Assembly (NCBI GenBank): GCA_903819975.1
Contig: CAIJFI010000017.1
Span: 186,001 to 250,000 of the forward strand
Reading direction: 5' to 3'
From: an uncultured Bacteroidota bacterium
GTDB lineage: Bacteria > Bacteroidota > Bacteroidia > Chitinophagales > Chitinophagaceae
DNA: 64,000 nt
A program made the position numbers and the translations under genes. Within the stretch, counting starts at the first letter, position 1; each line of letters opens with the position of its first letter. Below the pieces are notes generated by a model that searched no databases, was not told where the DNA came from, and saw only the letters and a list, made by a program, of their open reading frames with translations. Of the stretch, positions 17,273 to 26,582 are shown piece by piece.

Positions 17273-19381
17273 TTATTTAGATTGAGGCACTGCCTTGTCT
17301 AATAAATGATTGTAGATAAATTTATTTTTTAAATCATTAAAGTGCTTACCCTTAGCTGCACCCCATCCGTGTCTTCCGCCTGGATACAACATAAATTCAA
17401 CATCCTTACCATTATCTTCTAAAGCACTTAATAACTGAATAGAGTTTTGCATATGCACATTGTCATCCGAAGTTCCATGCACCAATTGCAATGTGCCTTT
17501 AAAGTCTTTGATATAAGTTAACACACTACTACTTTTATATCCTTCAGGATTTTCACCTGGAGTATCCATATATCTTTCGGTATAGTGAGAATCATACAAG
17601 CTCCAATCTACTACACTACCTCCAGCCATTGCATGTGTAAATACCGATGCACCATAAGTTAATGCATAACAACTCATATAACCACCATAGCTAAATCCAG
17701 TGATGCATATTTTTTTAGCATCTGCACTACCATTTGCTATAAACCATTTTGCCATAGTCATATAATCCTGCATTTCCCAATAACCTAAATTACGGTACAT
17801 ATAGTTTACTCCCTCTTTACCAAAATGGCCGCTAGCTCTATGATCAAATGCTACCTGAATTAAGCCTTCCTTTGCCCAATTTTCTTTTGAAGCTGGATTT
17901 GACCAAGAGTCCATTACAGTTCCTGCATTAGGACCACCATAAATGCTCACTAGTAATGGATACTTTTTATTGGGATCCATATTTTTAGGCCAAGTAACCA
18001 ATGCTGGTAATTCATATAAACCATCTGCACTCTTAATGCGAATTAATTCGGTTTTAGCATAGCTATCTGCTTTAAAGCTTGAGTCAACTGCTACTCCTAG
18101 TGTTTCAATAACTGGTTCCCCTTTCTTAGGAATTTCAATAACAGAAATTGCAGTTGGCGTTTTAACATTACTATATACACCCACAAAATGCTTAGCATCT
18201 GGCGCTAATGAAATTTGAGTATAATTGTATTCACCTCTAGTTAATCGTTTTAAATTTTTACCGTCAAAACCAACACTGTAAAAATCACCTCTTGCTGTGT
18301 TTTCTAAGCCACGCGCAGTAAAGTAAATAGTCTTTGTTTTTTCGTCAATTAATTTAATTCCTGTTACTGTATATTTCCCATTTGTGATGGCATTCATTAA
18401 TTGACCATTCATATCATACAAATACAATTGATTCCAACCTGTTGCATCTGACTGTGCAATATATCCTTTGTTATTTGCTAGGAAATTTATTCTTCCACTA
18501 ACACGATCTTCTAAATCAATCCAAGTTTTTTGATACTCTTTATAAACTTCTTTCTTTTTCCCAGAAGCCATATCCAACTCGTAAATTTTTAAATTATTTT
18601 GACCGCGATCCATCCATGACAACCACATGCTATTGTTATTTGGATTCCAAATTGGCCATCCAAAATATTGATCATCTTGATCGTTAAAATCAGCCCAAGT
18701 AATATTGCCGCCTGTTGGTGCGACCCATCCAATTTTTACTGTTGGATTAGGATCTCCTACTTTAGGATATCTTGTTTCTTCGATATAGCCATGCTGTCCA
18801 TCGCTATTATATATTGGGAACATAGGCACGTTACGCTCATCAAAGCGCATAAAAGAAATAAATTTACTATCTGGACTCCACCAAAATGCACGATACTGTG
18901 TGGGGCGACCAAAAATCTCTTCAAAATATACCCAGCTAGCATAACCATTTAATACACCCTTTGTACTTTCATTTGTAATAGCTACTTCTTTTTTATCCTC
19001 CAAATTCAAAGTATACAAATTGTTGTTTTTTGTATACCCTACATATTTACCATCAGGGGAAAGTGTTGGATTTTTTTCCTCTGCTGGATCAAAAGTTAAT
19101 TGTGTTTCAACACCATTTGCCTTTAAAAACAAGTTGGCGTTTTTCACAATAACAGTTTTATCTGTGTTTACTGCAACTGCTGGTGCATCAGCATACTGCT
19201 TGGTTGCAATATTGTAAACATAATCTTTGGCCGACTTATCGTTGTTTAATTTTTTATTAACAACAACTTGATTGCCGTCTATCCAACGAACAAAACGAGG
19301 AAGACTAGACTGTGGCATTTGTGCAATAGCAACAATGGCACTTAAACTAAAACTTAAAAATAATACAATTGACTTTTTCAT
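17273..19381 (-). CDS. Prolyl oligopeptidase-family serine peptidase, DPP4-like (S9)
   Basis: 702 residues with a signal peptide (about 1-20, ending AIA-QMP). N-terminal beta-propeller (about 30-440, DPP_IV type) and C-terminal alpha/beta hydrolase with catalytic Ser in GFSYGGYMS (near 564), Asp in HGTSDDNVH (near 640) and His in GGRHGWG (near 671). A YASWVYFEEIFGR segment in the propeller contains the Glu pair that anchors the substrate N-terminus in DPP4 enzymes. It probably removes Xaa-Pro dipeptides in the periplasm for peptide use. It begins 43 bases downstream of the leuS stop and could be co-transcribed with leuS. Confidence 0.9.
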   Translation of the reverse strand: MKKSIVLFLSFSLSAIVAIAQMPQSSLPRFVRWIDGNQVVVNKKLNNDKSAKDYVYNIATKQYADAPAVAVNTDKTVIVKNANLFLKANGVETQLTFDPAEEKNPTLSPDGKYVGYTKNNNLYTLNLEDKKEVAITNESTKGVLNGYASWVYFEEIFGRPTQYRAFWWSPDSKFISFMRFDERNVPMFPIYNSDGQHGYIEETRYPKVGDPNPTVKIGWVAPTGGNITWADFNDQDDQYFGWPIWNPNNNSMWLSWMDRGQNNLKIYELDMASGKKKEVYKEYQKTWIDLEDRVSGRINFLANNKGYIAQSDATGWNQLYLYDMNGQLMNAITNGKYTVTGIKLIDEKTKTIYFTARGLENTARGDFYSVGFDGKNLKRLTRGEYNYTQISLAPDAKHFVGVYSNVKTPTAISVIEIPKKGEPVIETLGVAVDSSFKADSYAKTELIRIKSADGLYELPALVTWPKNMDPNKKYPLLVSIYGGPNAGTVMDSWSNPASKENWAKEGLIQVAFDHRASGHFGKEGVNYMYRNLGYWEMQDYMTMAKWFIANGSADAKKICITGFSYGGYMSCYALTYGASVFTHAMAGGSVVDWSLYDSHYTERYMDTPGENPEGYKSSSVLTYIKDFKGTLQLVHGTSDDNVHMQNSIQLLSALEDNGKDVEFMLYPGGRHGWGAAKGKHFNDLKNKFIYNHLLDKAVPQSK

Positions 19382-19424
19382 ATAGCTTGGATGGTATTAA
19401 ATGTGTTTGATTCCTTTGATGAAT

Positions 19425-22175
19425 TTAAATTACAATATTGATCATTTTCCCTTTTACGAAAATTAATTTTTTTACGGGCTTGTCTTCTACCCATTTTTGC
19501 ACTGCCCCATTTGCTAGCACTATTTCACGCACTTGCTCCTCGGTAGCATCCAAAGCAATTGAAATATTAGTTCTAACTTTACCATTTATACTTACAGGAT
19601 ATTCCTTTGCAGTCTCCAATACATATTGAGCATCAAATACTGGATACGCAGCGTCTACAATTAATCCTGTATTTCCTATAGCACTCCACAACTCTTCGGC
19701 AAAGTGTGGCGCATACGGCGTAATTAAAATAAGTACCTGCTCTAAAACTGCTTTTTTATGGCAACCAGCATCATACAATTCATTAATACAAATCATAAAT
19801 GTACTAATGGCTGTATTAAAGCTATAACGTTCAGTATCTTCTTCAATTTTTTTAATTGTCTTATGCAAGATTTTTAATTCTTCTGCAGTTGGCGCTTCGT
19901 CTACCCATACTTTCCCTTTCATTTCATCAAAGAACATTCTCCAAAATTTCTTAATAAAACGATGCACCCCTTCAATTCCTTTTGTATCCCAAGGCTTACT
20001 TTGCTCTACAGGGCCCAAGAACATTTCATACATTCTAAAAGTATCAGCACCATATTTTTGAACTAAGTCGTCCGGATTTACGGTGTTAAATTTAGACTTA
20101 GACATTTTCTCAACTTCTACGCCACAAACATATTTGCCATCTTCTAAAATAAAATCCGCGTTTGCATAATCTGGTTTCCACTTTTTAAATGCAGTAGTAT
20201 CTAATTCAACTCCGTCTACCATATTTACATCCACATGCAACTGATCTACTTCATGCGCACCCACTAAACCAGCAGAAACAAATGTATGTGTTCCACGTTT
20301 GCGATAAACAAAACGAGAACTGCCTTGAATCATTCCTTGATTTAGTAGTTTTTTAAACGGCTCATCAAAACCAATATGTCCTAAATCGTATAATGCTTTG
20401 GTCCACATACGGCTATATAACAAATGCCCTACCGCATGTTCTGTTCCACCAATGTATAAGTCCACCTGTCCCCAGTAATCACTTGCTTTGCGACTGCAAA
20501 ATTCGGCGGTATTACTTGGATCCATATAACGTAAAAAATACCAACTACTTCCTGCATATCCAGGCATGGTATTGGTTTCGTAATTTTCTGCTTTCCAAGA
20601 TTCAATATTCGCTAATGGGCCTTCACCTTCTGGACCTGGACCATAATTATCTACATTAGGCAACAATAAAGGCAATTCGTTTTCAGATAATGGATAAGCT
20701 ACCCCATCAATCCATTTAATTGGGAATGGCTCCCCCCAATAACGTTGTCTACTAAATGCAGCATCACGCATTCTATAATTTACTTTGCGCTTACCAATAC
20801 CCATTGCTTCAATTTTATCATTCACAATTGCAATGGCATCTTTTTGTATAACCCCGTTTAAGAAATCGCTATTGGTTAGTTTAGCTTCCTTGGTTGGATT
20901 GGCTTCCTTTCCATCAAATGCATCGCCAATAATATTAGTAATAGGAATATTAAAATGTTGCGCAAATTTAAAGTCACGATCATCCCCACAAGGAACAGCC
21001 ATGATTGCACCTGTACCGTATCCTGCTAAAACATATTCTGAAATCCAAATAGGAATTAACTTTTGATTAAATGGGTTCACTACATATGCTCCAGTAAAAC
21101 ATCCTGAAATTTTCTTTTCTGCAATACGCTCACGCTCACTTCTACTTTTTACGTAAGCAATATATGCTTCAACAGATGCTTTATGCGAAGCGGGTGTAAT
21201 ACTTTCTATTAATGCATGCTCTGGCGCTACTACCATAAAGTCCACACCAAACACAGTATCAGGACGTGTTGTATAAACTCTTAAACCAGCGTCATGTCCA
21301 TTCACTGCAAAATCAATCTCGGCACCATAACTTTTTCCAATCCAGTTAGATTGCATTTCCTTCATTGCGTCACTAAACTGAATCGTATCCAAACCTGATA
21401 ATAAACGATCTGCATATTCTGTAATACGCAAATACCATTGTCTTAATTTTTTCTTTTCTACAGGATGCCCTCCACGCTCACTAAATCCATTAATCACTTC
21501 GTCATTTGCAAGCACCGTTCCTAAAGCCTCACACCAATTCACTTCACCAAAGCCACAAAATGCTAGGCGATAATGCATTAAAATAGTTTGTTGCACTTTT
21601 TCGCTATATGCTTTCCACTGGGTTGCACTAAAATTAATAGTAGCATCTCCAGAACATACTTGATTTGCATTTCCCTCTTTTTCAAAAACTGCAACTAAGT
21701 CAGCAATTGGATTTGCTTTTTGAGCAGCACGATCATAATAGCTATTAAACAATTGTAAAAAAATCCATTGTGTCCATTTGTAATAAGTAGCATCGCATGT
21801 TCTTACTTCTCTATCCCAATCATAACTAAAACCAATATTATCTAATTGCTTTCTAAAATTATCGATATTCCCATGCGTACTTTTTGCTGGGTGAACTCCA
21901 TGCTCAATGGCATATTGTTCTGCTGGTAAACCAAATGCATCATAACCCATAGGATGCAAAACATTAAACCCTTTTAATCTTTTAAAACGACTGTAAATAT
22001 CTGAAGCAATATAACCTAATGGATGTCCAACATGCAAACCTGCACCACTTGGATAAGGGAACATATCCAATACATAACATTTAGGCTTTGAACTTTCGTT
22101 ACTAACCTGATATGCTTTTTTTGTTTTCCAGGCCTCCTGCCACTTTTTCTCGATACTACTAAATTGATATTCCAT
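19425..22175 (-). CDS. leuS: Leucyl-tRNA synthetase
   Basis: Class I aminoacyl-tRNA synthetase charging tRNA-Leu. 916 residues, full length. Nucleotide-binding HVGH signature in YPSGAGLHVGH near residue 50, editing (CP1) domain with the conserved TTRPDT..GVDF motif, KMSKSKFN signature near residue 690, and C-terminal anticodon-binding and leucine-specific domains. The first half carries a Bacteroidota-type insert near KANPIADLVAVFEKEG. ATG 22175 lies about 100 bases downstream of its candidate -7 box (22276-22283), leaving a leader that I could not fold into a clear T-box or attenuator. Confidence 0.98.
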   Translation of the reverse strand: MEYQFSSIEKKWQEAWKTKKAYQVSNESSKPKCYVLDMFPYPSGAGLHVGHPLGYIASDIYSRFKRLKGFNVLHPMGYDAFGLPAEQYAIEHGVHPAKSTHGNIDNFRKQLDNIGFSYDWDREVRTCDATYYKWTQWIFLQLFNSYYDRAAQKANPIADLVAVFEKEGNANQVCSGDATINFSATQWKAYSEKVQQTILMHYRLAFCGFGEVNWCEALGTVLANDEVINGFSERGGHPVEKKKLRQWYLRITEYADRLLSGLDTIQFSDAMKEMQSNWIGKSYGAEIDFAVNGHDAGLRVYTTRPDTVFGVDFMVVAPEHALIESITPASHKASVEAYIAYVKSRSERERIAEKKISGCFTGAYVVNPFNQKLIPIWISEYVLAGYGTGAIMAVPCGDDRDFKFAQHFNIPITNIIGDAFDGKEANPTKEAKLTNSDFLNGVIQKDAIAIVNDKIEAMGIGKRKVNYRMRDAAFSRQRYWGEPFPIKWIDGVAYPLSENELPLLLPNVDNYGPGPEGEGPLANIESWKAENYETNTMPGYAGSSWYFLRYMDPSNTAEFCSRKASDYWGQVDLYIGGTEHAVGHLLYSRMWTKALYDLGHIGFDEPFKKLLNQGMIQGSSRFVYRKRGTHTFVSAGLVGAHEVDQLHVDVNMVDGVELDTTAFKKWKPDYANADFILEDGKYVCGVEVEKMSKSKFNTVNPDDLVQKYGADTFRMYEMFLGPVEQSKPWDTKGIEGVHRFIKKFWRMFFDEMKGKVWVDEAPTAEELKILHKTIKKIEEDTERYSFNTAISTFMICINELYDAGCHKKAVLEQVLILITPYAPHFAEELWSAIGNTGLIVDAAYPVFDAQYVLETAKEYPVSINGKVRTNISIALDATEEQVREIVLANGAVQKWVEDKPVKKLIFVKGKMINIVI

Positions 22176-22273
22176 CTTCGTTTATGCTTAAAAAATCTAT
22201 AAATATTCGGTTTTACTATAAGCGCGCCCTTTTTAACCCAATTTTGGCTAAAAAATAGGCATAATTCGCCCTA

Positions 22274-22314
22274 TGCAAATGTAAGCCATTAGCGTTCAAA
22301 ACCGTACATTTGCA
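22274..22314. promoter_or_regulatory. Divergent leuS/ftsX promoter dyad
   Basis: TGCAAATGTA (22274-22283) and TACATTTGCA (22305-22314) are a perfect inverted repeat with 21 bases between. On each strand the outward arm contains TACATTTG, an exact TAnnTTTG box: plus strand 22305-22312 for ftsX (29 bases to ATG), minus strand 22283-22276 for leuS. No good -33 element is found, so this may also be a regulator site. Confidence 0.6.
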
Positions 22315-22341
22315 AAGCGAACAAATTAAAATTTTAATGCT

Positions 22342-23217
22342 ATGGCAGCTAATGGATCAGGATCTTTAAAACGCAGTAAACCCAACTACATTTATAGTAT
22401 AATTGGGGTAGCTATTGTTTTGTTTATAATGGGCATTATGGGCTGGTTATTTTTGAATTTACACTCCATTGGAGATAATTTTAAGGAGGATATCCGTATT
22501 AGTGTGTATTTAAGAACCCAAGACAAGAATACCATTGGAAACATCCAGCAGTTTATCGCAGCCGAGCCCTTTGCTAAAAACGTAGAATACGTAAATAAAG
22601 ACAAGGCAAAAGCTATATGGAATAAAGAAAATAATGAAGACTGGGGTAAAATTTTAGACGTTAACCCTTTGCCAGAAAGTGTTGACTTTTTTGCAAAAGC
22701 CGATTATGTAAATGTGGATAGCCTAACTAAAATAAGTGCTTCTATCGAGAATAAATTTAAGAACGAAGTAGCAGATATTCAATATCCAAAAAGCTTGGTA
22801 ACCAACTTAAATGAGCGTGCTACTAAAATTGGTTTAATCTTTTTAGTAATGTCTATTGTGCTTTGCATTATAGTAATAATTAGTATTGATAATACAATTC
22901 GTTTGGCTATGTTTAGCAATCGTTTTTTAATTAAGACCATGCAAATGGTGGGCGCAACAAGAAACTTTATTTCAAAACCATTATTAATTCGTGCTTTGTT
23001 AAATGGTTTAATTAGTGCCTTTATCGCAATTTTCTTATTATTTGGATTAATAGAATGGGCAACTACACAGTTCCCTCAAATTAAAACACTACAAGGGATT
23101 CGTACAAGCGTATTGTTGTTTGGAGGCCTTATAATTTTAGGCGTAGGTATATCGGTATTTAGCACCTATCGTAGTGTGTTAAAATATTTAAAAATGAAAT
23201 TGGACGAGCTTTACTAA
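22342..23217 (+). CDS. ftsX: Cell division protein FtsX-type permease
   Basis: 291 residues. One TM helix near 20-45, an extracytoplasmic domain (about 46-165), and three TM helices (about 175-200, 225-250, 262-285) of the FtsX fold. In E. coli FtsEX couples ATP hydrolysis to activation of cell-wall hydrolases at the septum. The ATPase ftsE is not adjacent, as is common in Bacteroidota. It shares its unit with the DUF3098 gene, which begins 40 bases later, and is terminated at 23518-23546. Confidence 0.92.
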   Translation: MAANGSGSLKRSKPNYIYSIIGVAIVLFIMGIMGWLFLNLHSIGDNFKEDIRISVYLRTQDKNTIGNIQQFIAAEPFAKNVEYVNKDKAKAIWNKENNEDWGKILDVNPLPESVDFFAKADYVNVDSLTKISASIENKFKNEVADIQYPKSLVTNLNERATKIGLIFLVMSIVLCIIVIISIDNTIRLAMFSNRFLIKTMQMVGATRNFISKPLLIRALLNGLISAFIAIFLLFGLIEWATTQFPQIKTLQGIRTSVLLFGGLIILGVGISVFSTYRSVLKYLKMKLDELY

Positions 23218-23257
23218 TCATAAATAATCTTACATTTAACATTCAAAATAGACCTCT

Positions 23258-23497
23258 ATGAGTCAGAATAACAACAATAAGTCATTGGCATTTTTTGGTA
23301 AATCAAACTATATTTGGATGCTTGTAGGAGCAGCTTTAATTATAGCTGGCATGCTTTTAATGTCAGGTGGTAAGAGTGCCGATCCAGATATTTTTAACCC
23401 AAGTGAAGTATATGGATTTCGTCGTATCACATTAGCTCCTATTGTAATTATTGCAGGATTTATTGTAGAGATATACGCGATTTTCAAAAAATCATAA
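23258..23497 (+). CDS. DUF3098 small membrane protein
   Basis: 79 residues, two predicted TM helices (about 17-36 and 55-74) separated by a short loop containing the FNPSEVYGFRR motif that typifies DUF3098. The family is restricted to Bacteroidota and lies next to ftsX in many genomes. Function unknown; association with FtsX or UppP in the membrane is only suggested by gene order. Confidence 0.88.
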   Translation: MSQNNNNKSLAFFGKSNYIWMLVGAALIIAGMLLMSGGKSADPDIFNPSEVYGFRRITLAPIVIIAGFIVEIYAIFKKS

Positions 23498-23517
23498 TTT
23501 AAACTTCTTAATACTTT

Positions 23518-23546
23518 AAAAGCGATGAATGACTCATCGCTTTTTT
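23518..23546 (+). terminator. Terminator immediately before the uppP start codon
   Basis: Stem 23518-23528 (AAAAGCGATGA) pairs perfectly with 23534 onward (TCATCGCTTTT) around a 5-base loop and runs into six T. It ends 15 bases before the uppP ATG at 23562. The loop contains ATG 23529, which is in frame with uppP but inside the hairpin and therefore unlikely as a start. Confidence 0.85.
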
Positions 23547-23561
23547 AATAAAAATATTTTT

Positions 23562-24353
23562 ATGAACTTATTCCAATCTATCATCATTGCAATTATTGAA
23601 GGGATCACCGAATTTCTTCCTATTTCAAGTACGGCCCACATGAAATTTGCCAACCCATTTTTAGGAATAGCAAATACTCCATTTGTAGATCTATTTGAGA
23701 TTGTAATTCAATTAGCCGCAATCGCATCGGTAGTAGTGGTATATTATAAAAAGTTCTTTGATTTTAAACATTATAGTTTTTATTTAAAATTAATAGTTGC
23801 AGTCATACCAGCATTAGTTTTTGGCGCCTTATTAAAAAAACATATTGACGCAGCTTTAGGCAATTTATGGGTAATTGCAAGTGTAATGATTGGAGGTGGT
23901 GTTATATTGTTATTTGTAGATAAATTATTTGCAAGCAACGAAAATGAATCACAGGAAATGAGTTATAAAAAATCATTTGTTGTTGGATGCTTCCAAGTGC
24001 TTTCTATTTTATTCCCTGGCTTAAGCCGAAGTGCTGCAACCATTATTGGAGGTATGAGTCAAAAATTAACTAAAAAAACAGCAGCTGAATTTTCCTTCTT
24101 TTTAGCGGTACCAACCATGCTTGCTGCATCTGCTAAAAGCACATTAGATGTTTACAAAACCAGCCCAGCTATTTTTTCAAATGACAACCTGCTTACATTA
24201 TTAATTGGTGCAGTAATTGCATTTGTAGTGGCACTGTTAAGCGTTAGGTTTTTTATAAATTTTATACAAAAAAAGGGCTTCGCATTGTTTGGTTGGTACA
24301 GAATTGTCCTTGGTCTTACCATTATTGCATTATTGTACACTAAGTATCTGTAG
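23562..24353 (+). CDS. uppP: Undecaprenyl-diphosphatase
   Basis: Integral membrane phosphatase (BacA family) that recycles undecaprenyl pyrophosphate to the monophosphate carrier of peptidoglycan and O-antigen precursors; overexpression of the E. coli homologue gives bacitracin resistance. 263 residues from ATG 23562 (MNLFQSIIIAIIEG). Conserved motifs: EGITEFLPISSTAHM near the N-terminus and FPGLSRSAATIIGGM in the middle, the two halves of the active site. Several TM helices. The longer in-frame version from 23529 is rejected because its first codons lie in the terminator hairpin. Confidence 0.96.
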   Translation: MNLFQSIIIAIIEGITEFLPISSTAHMKFANPFLGIANTPFVDLFEIVIQLAAIASVVVVYYKKFFDFKHYSFYLKLIVAVIPALVFGALLKKHIDAALGNLWVIASVMIGGGVILLFVDKLFASNENESQEMSYKKSFVVGCFQVLSILFPGLSRSAATIIGGMSQKLTKKTAAEFSFFLAVPTMLAASAKSTLDVYKTSPAIFSNDNLLTLLIGAVIAFVVALLSVRFFINFIQKKGFALFGWYRIVLGLTIIALLYTKYL

Positions 24354-24398
24354 CACTTTCTAAATTATTTGTATATTTAAGAATACAAATAATTAGCG

Positions 24399-25709
24399 AT
24401 GCAAACAGCCTCTAAAAAAGTAGTAAACGGATGGGCCATGTACGATTGGGCCAATAGCGTTTATAATTTAGTAATTACCTCAACTATTTTCCCAGCTTAT
24501 TATGAAGCTGTAACAGGAGATGGAAATGAGAATACGCTCATTGATAAAATAAAAATTGGGGGTTACGAATTTTCAAATACCGCTTTATATAATTATGTAT
24601 TGGGGTTTGCATTCATCATTGTGGCAATCATGTCACCTCTATTATCTTCGATTGCAGACTATCGTGGAAATAAAAAGCAGTTTCTACAATTCTTTTGCAC
24701 TATGGGTAGCTTAGCCTGCGCTTCGCTCTATTTTTTTGATGCCAATCATATTATGGGTGGACTGGTTTCTGTAATTGTAGCCTGTGTAGGTTTTTGGAGT
24801 AGCTTAGTTTTTTACAATTCTTATTTACCTGAAATTGCTGCACCCGAAGACAGAGACCGTATTAGTGCAAAAGGTTTTATGATGGGTTATATTGGATCGG
24901 TATTATTACAACTTATTTGTTTTGTGTTTGTATTAAAACCTGAACTTTTTGGGATTACAGTTGGGAAAGCTTCTCAAATTTCGTTTTTATTAGTGGGTAT
25001 TTGGTGGATGGGATTTGGCTGGTGGGCAATTTCTAGATTGCCTGCAGGCACTAGTCAAATGCATTTGGGCAAAAAAGAAAATCTATTCAGTTCAGGTTAT
25101 AAAGAACTGCATAAAGTATGGAAGCAACTTAGGCATTTGCCAGTTTTAAAAAGATTCCTGACCTCTTTCTTCTTTTATAATATGGGCGTTCAAACTATTA
25201 TGCTGGCTGCAACTTTATATGGCAAAAGTGAATTAAATATCCCTACTAGTAATTTAATTTTAGCCATTCTTATTATTCAAATTGTAGCAATCCCAGGTGC
25301 TAACTTAATGGCCAAACTGGCTAGTAAATGGGGGAACTTTAATACACTTATGGTAGCGGTACTAATTTGGATTGCTGGATGTGTAATGGGTTATTATTTG
25401 CCGCGAAATGGAATTGTACCATTTTACATTCTTGCAGTTTTAGTAGGGTTTGTTATGGGGGGTATTCAATCAGTAAGCAGAAGTACGTATTCTAAATTAA
25501 TGCCAGAAACACATGATACCACTAGCTTTTTTAGCTTTTATGATGTGACTGAAAAAATTGCTATTGTAATAGGCATGTTTAGTTTTGGTTATATAAACGA
25601 ATTAACTGGCTCGCAACGAAATTCGGTATTAGCACTAGGGATATTTTTTATTATTGGTTTTATATTATTATACCGAACATCTAAATTAGAAAAAAATGCA
25701 GCTGTATAG
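24399..25709 (+). CDS. MFS transporter, UMF1 / Atg22-like
   Basis: 436 residues, about 12 TM helices. N-terminal NGWAMYDWANSVYNLVITSTIFP and a DYRGNKK cytoplasmic loop after TM2 fit the UMF1 family related to yeast Atg22, an amino-acid exporter of the vacuole. Substrate in bacteria unknown. The last 14 bases overlap the start of the next gene, so translation is probably coupled. A dyad (24367-24390, ATTTGTAT/ATACAAAT) lies just ahead of the gene. Confidence 0.85.
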   Translation: MQTASKKVVNGWAMYDWANSVYNLVITSTIFPAYYEAVTGDGNENTLIDKIKIGGYEFSNTALYNYVLGFAFIIVAIMSPLLSSIADYRGNKKQFLQFFCTMGSLACASLYFFDANHIMGGLVSVIVACVGFWSSLVFYNSYLPEIAAPEDRDRISAKGFMMGYIGSVLLQLICFVFVLKPELFGITVGKASQISFLLVGIWWMGFGWWAISRLPAGTSQMHLGKKENLFSSGYKELHKVWKQLRHLPVLKRFLTSFFFYNMGVQTIMLAATLYGKSELNIPTSNLILAILIIQIVAIPGANLMAKLASKWGNFNTLMVAVLIWIAGCVMGYYLPRNGIVPFYILAVLVGFVMGGIQSVSRSTYSKLMPETHDTTSFFSFYDVTEKIAIVIGMFSFGYINELTGSQRNSVLALGIFFIIGFILLYRTSKLEKNAAV

Positions 25710-26568
25710 TATAGAGACCGGTAATTTTAAATTAGACGGCGGTGCTATGTTTGGCGTGGTTCCTAAATCCATTTGGAATAAATTGAATCCTGCTGATGAA
25801 AACAATTTATGTACCTGGGCTTTAAGATGTTTGCTAATTATTGAAGGAGATAGAAAAATATTAGTAGACACCGGCATGGGCAACAAACAGGATGCTAAGT
25901 TTTTTGGCCACTACGATCTTACGAATACTATAAGTTTAAAAGATGCATTACTAAAAATAAACATTGAGGTTACAGAGATAACAGATGTGCTTCTTACCCA
26001 TCTACATTTTGATCATGTTGGCGGTGCAATAGAAAATAAAGATGACAAATTACAGACTGTATTCCCTAATGCAACTTATTGGATAAGTGAGCCGCAGTGG
26101 GAATTAGCAATGAACCCTAATAAAAGAGAAAAGGCATCCTTTTTAAAAGAAAATATTATTCCTATTAAAGAATCAGGTCAATTAAAACTAATTACAATAC
26201 CTGCATATCAAGGATCAGAACAACTTCAAGAAATTCATTTTAGCAGTAATATAAGTTGCTTGGTTGTTAATGGGCATACACAATGCATGCTATTGCCTAA
26301 AATTAATTACAATGGCCACACAATAGTTTATATGGCAGACTTGTTGCCTAGTGTTGCTCATATTCCTATTCCTTATGTGATGGGGTATGATATGCAGCCT
26401 TTGGTTACGCTTAATGAAAAAGAAATGTTTTTAAAAGAGGCTATTAAAAACAACTATACTTTATTTTTTGAACATGATACCGTTAACGAATGTTGTAATT
26501 TACAGGAAACCGAAAAGGGTGTAAGATCCAAGGAAACATTTACATTAGAAAATATTGCCAATAGCTAG
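25696..26568 (+). CDS. MBL-fold metallohydrolase
   Basis: 290 residues with the metallo-beta-lactamase signature THLHFDHVGG (about residues 100-110) and the earlier VDTGMG strand. The later NGHTQCM and YMADLLPS segments supply further metal ligands; FEHDTVNE is the last His motif. The fold resembles glyoxalase II, lactonase and similar hydrolases; substrate unknown. It overlaps the MFS gene by 14 bases (start 25696, stop of the transporter 25709). Pairing with a UMF1-type transporter recurs in Bacteroidota, so a linked metabolic step is plausible. Confidence 0.85.
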   Translation: MQLYSIETGNFKLDGGAMFGVVPKSIWNKLNPADENNLCTWALRCLLIIEGDRKILVDTGMGNKQDAKFFGHYDLTNTISLKDALLKINIEVTEITDVLLTHLHFDHVGGAIENKDDKLQTVFPNATYWISEPQWELAMNPNKREKASFLKENIIPIKESGQLKLITIPAYQGSEQLQEIHFSSNISCLVVNGHTQCMLLPKINYNGHTIVYMADLLPSVAHIPIPYVMGYDMQPLVTLNEKEMFLKEAIKNNYTLFFEHDTVNECCNLQETEKGVRSKETFTLENIANS

Positions 26569-26582
26569 CAATAAAATTTGAA

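Noticed and set aside
23529-23561. Longer uppP start at ATG 23529
   Set aside because: The codon lies in the terminator loop, and the added residues do not fit the family.
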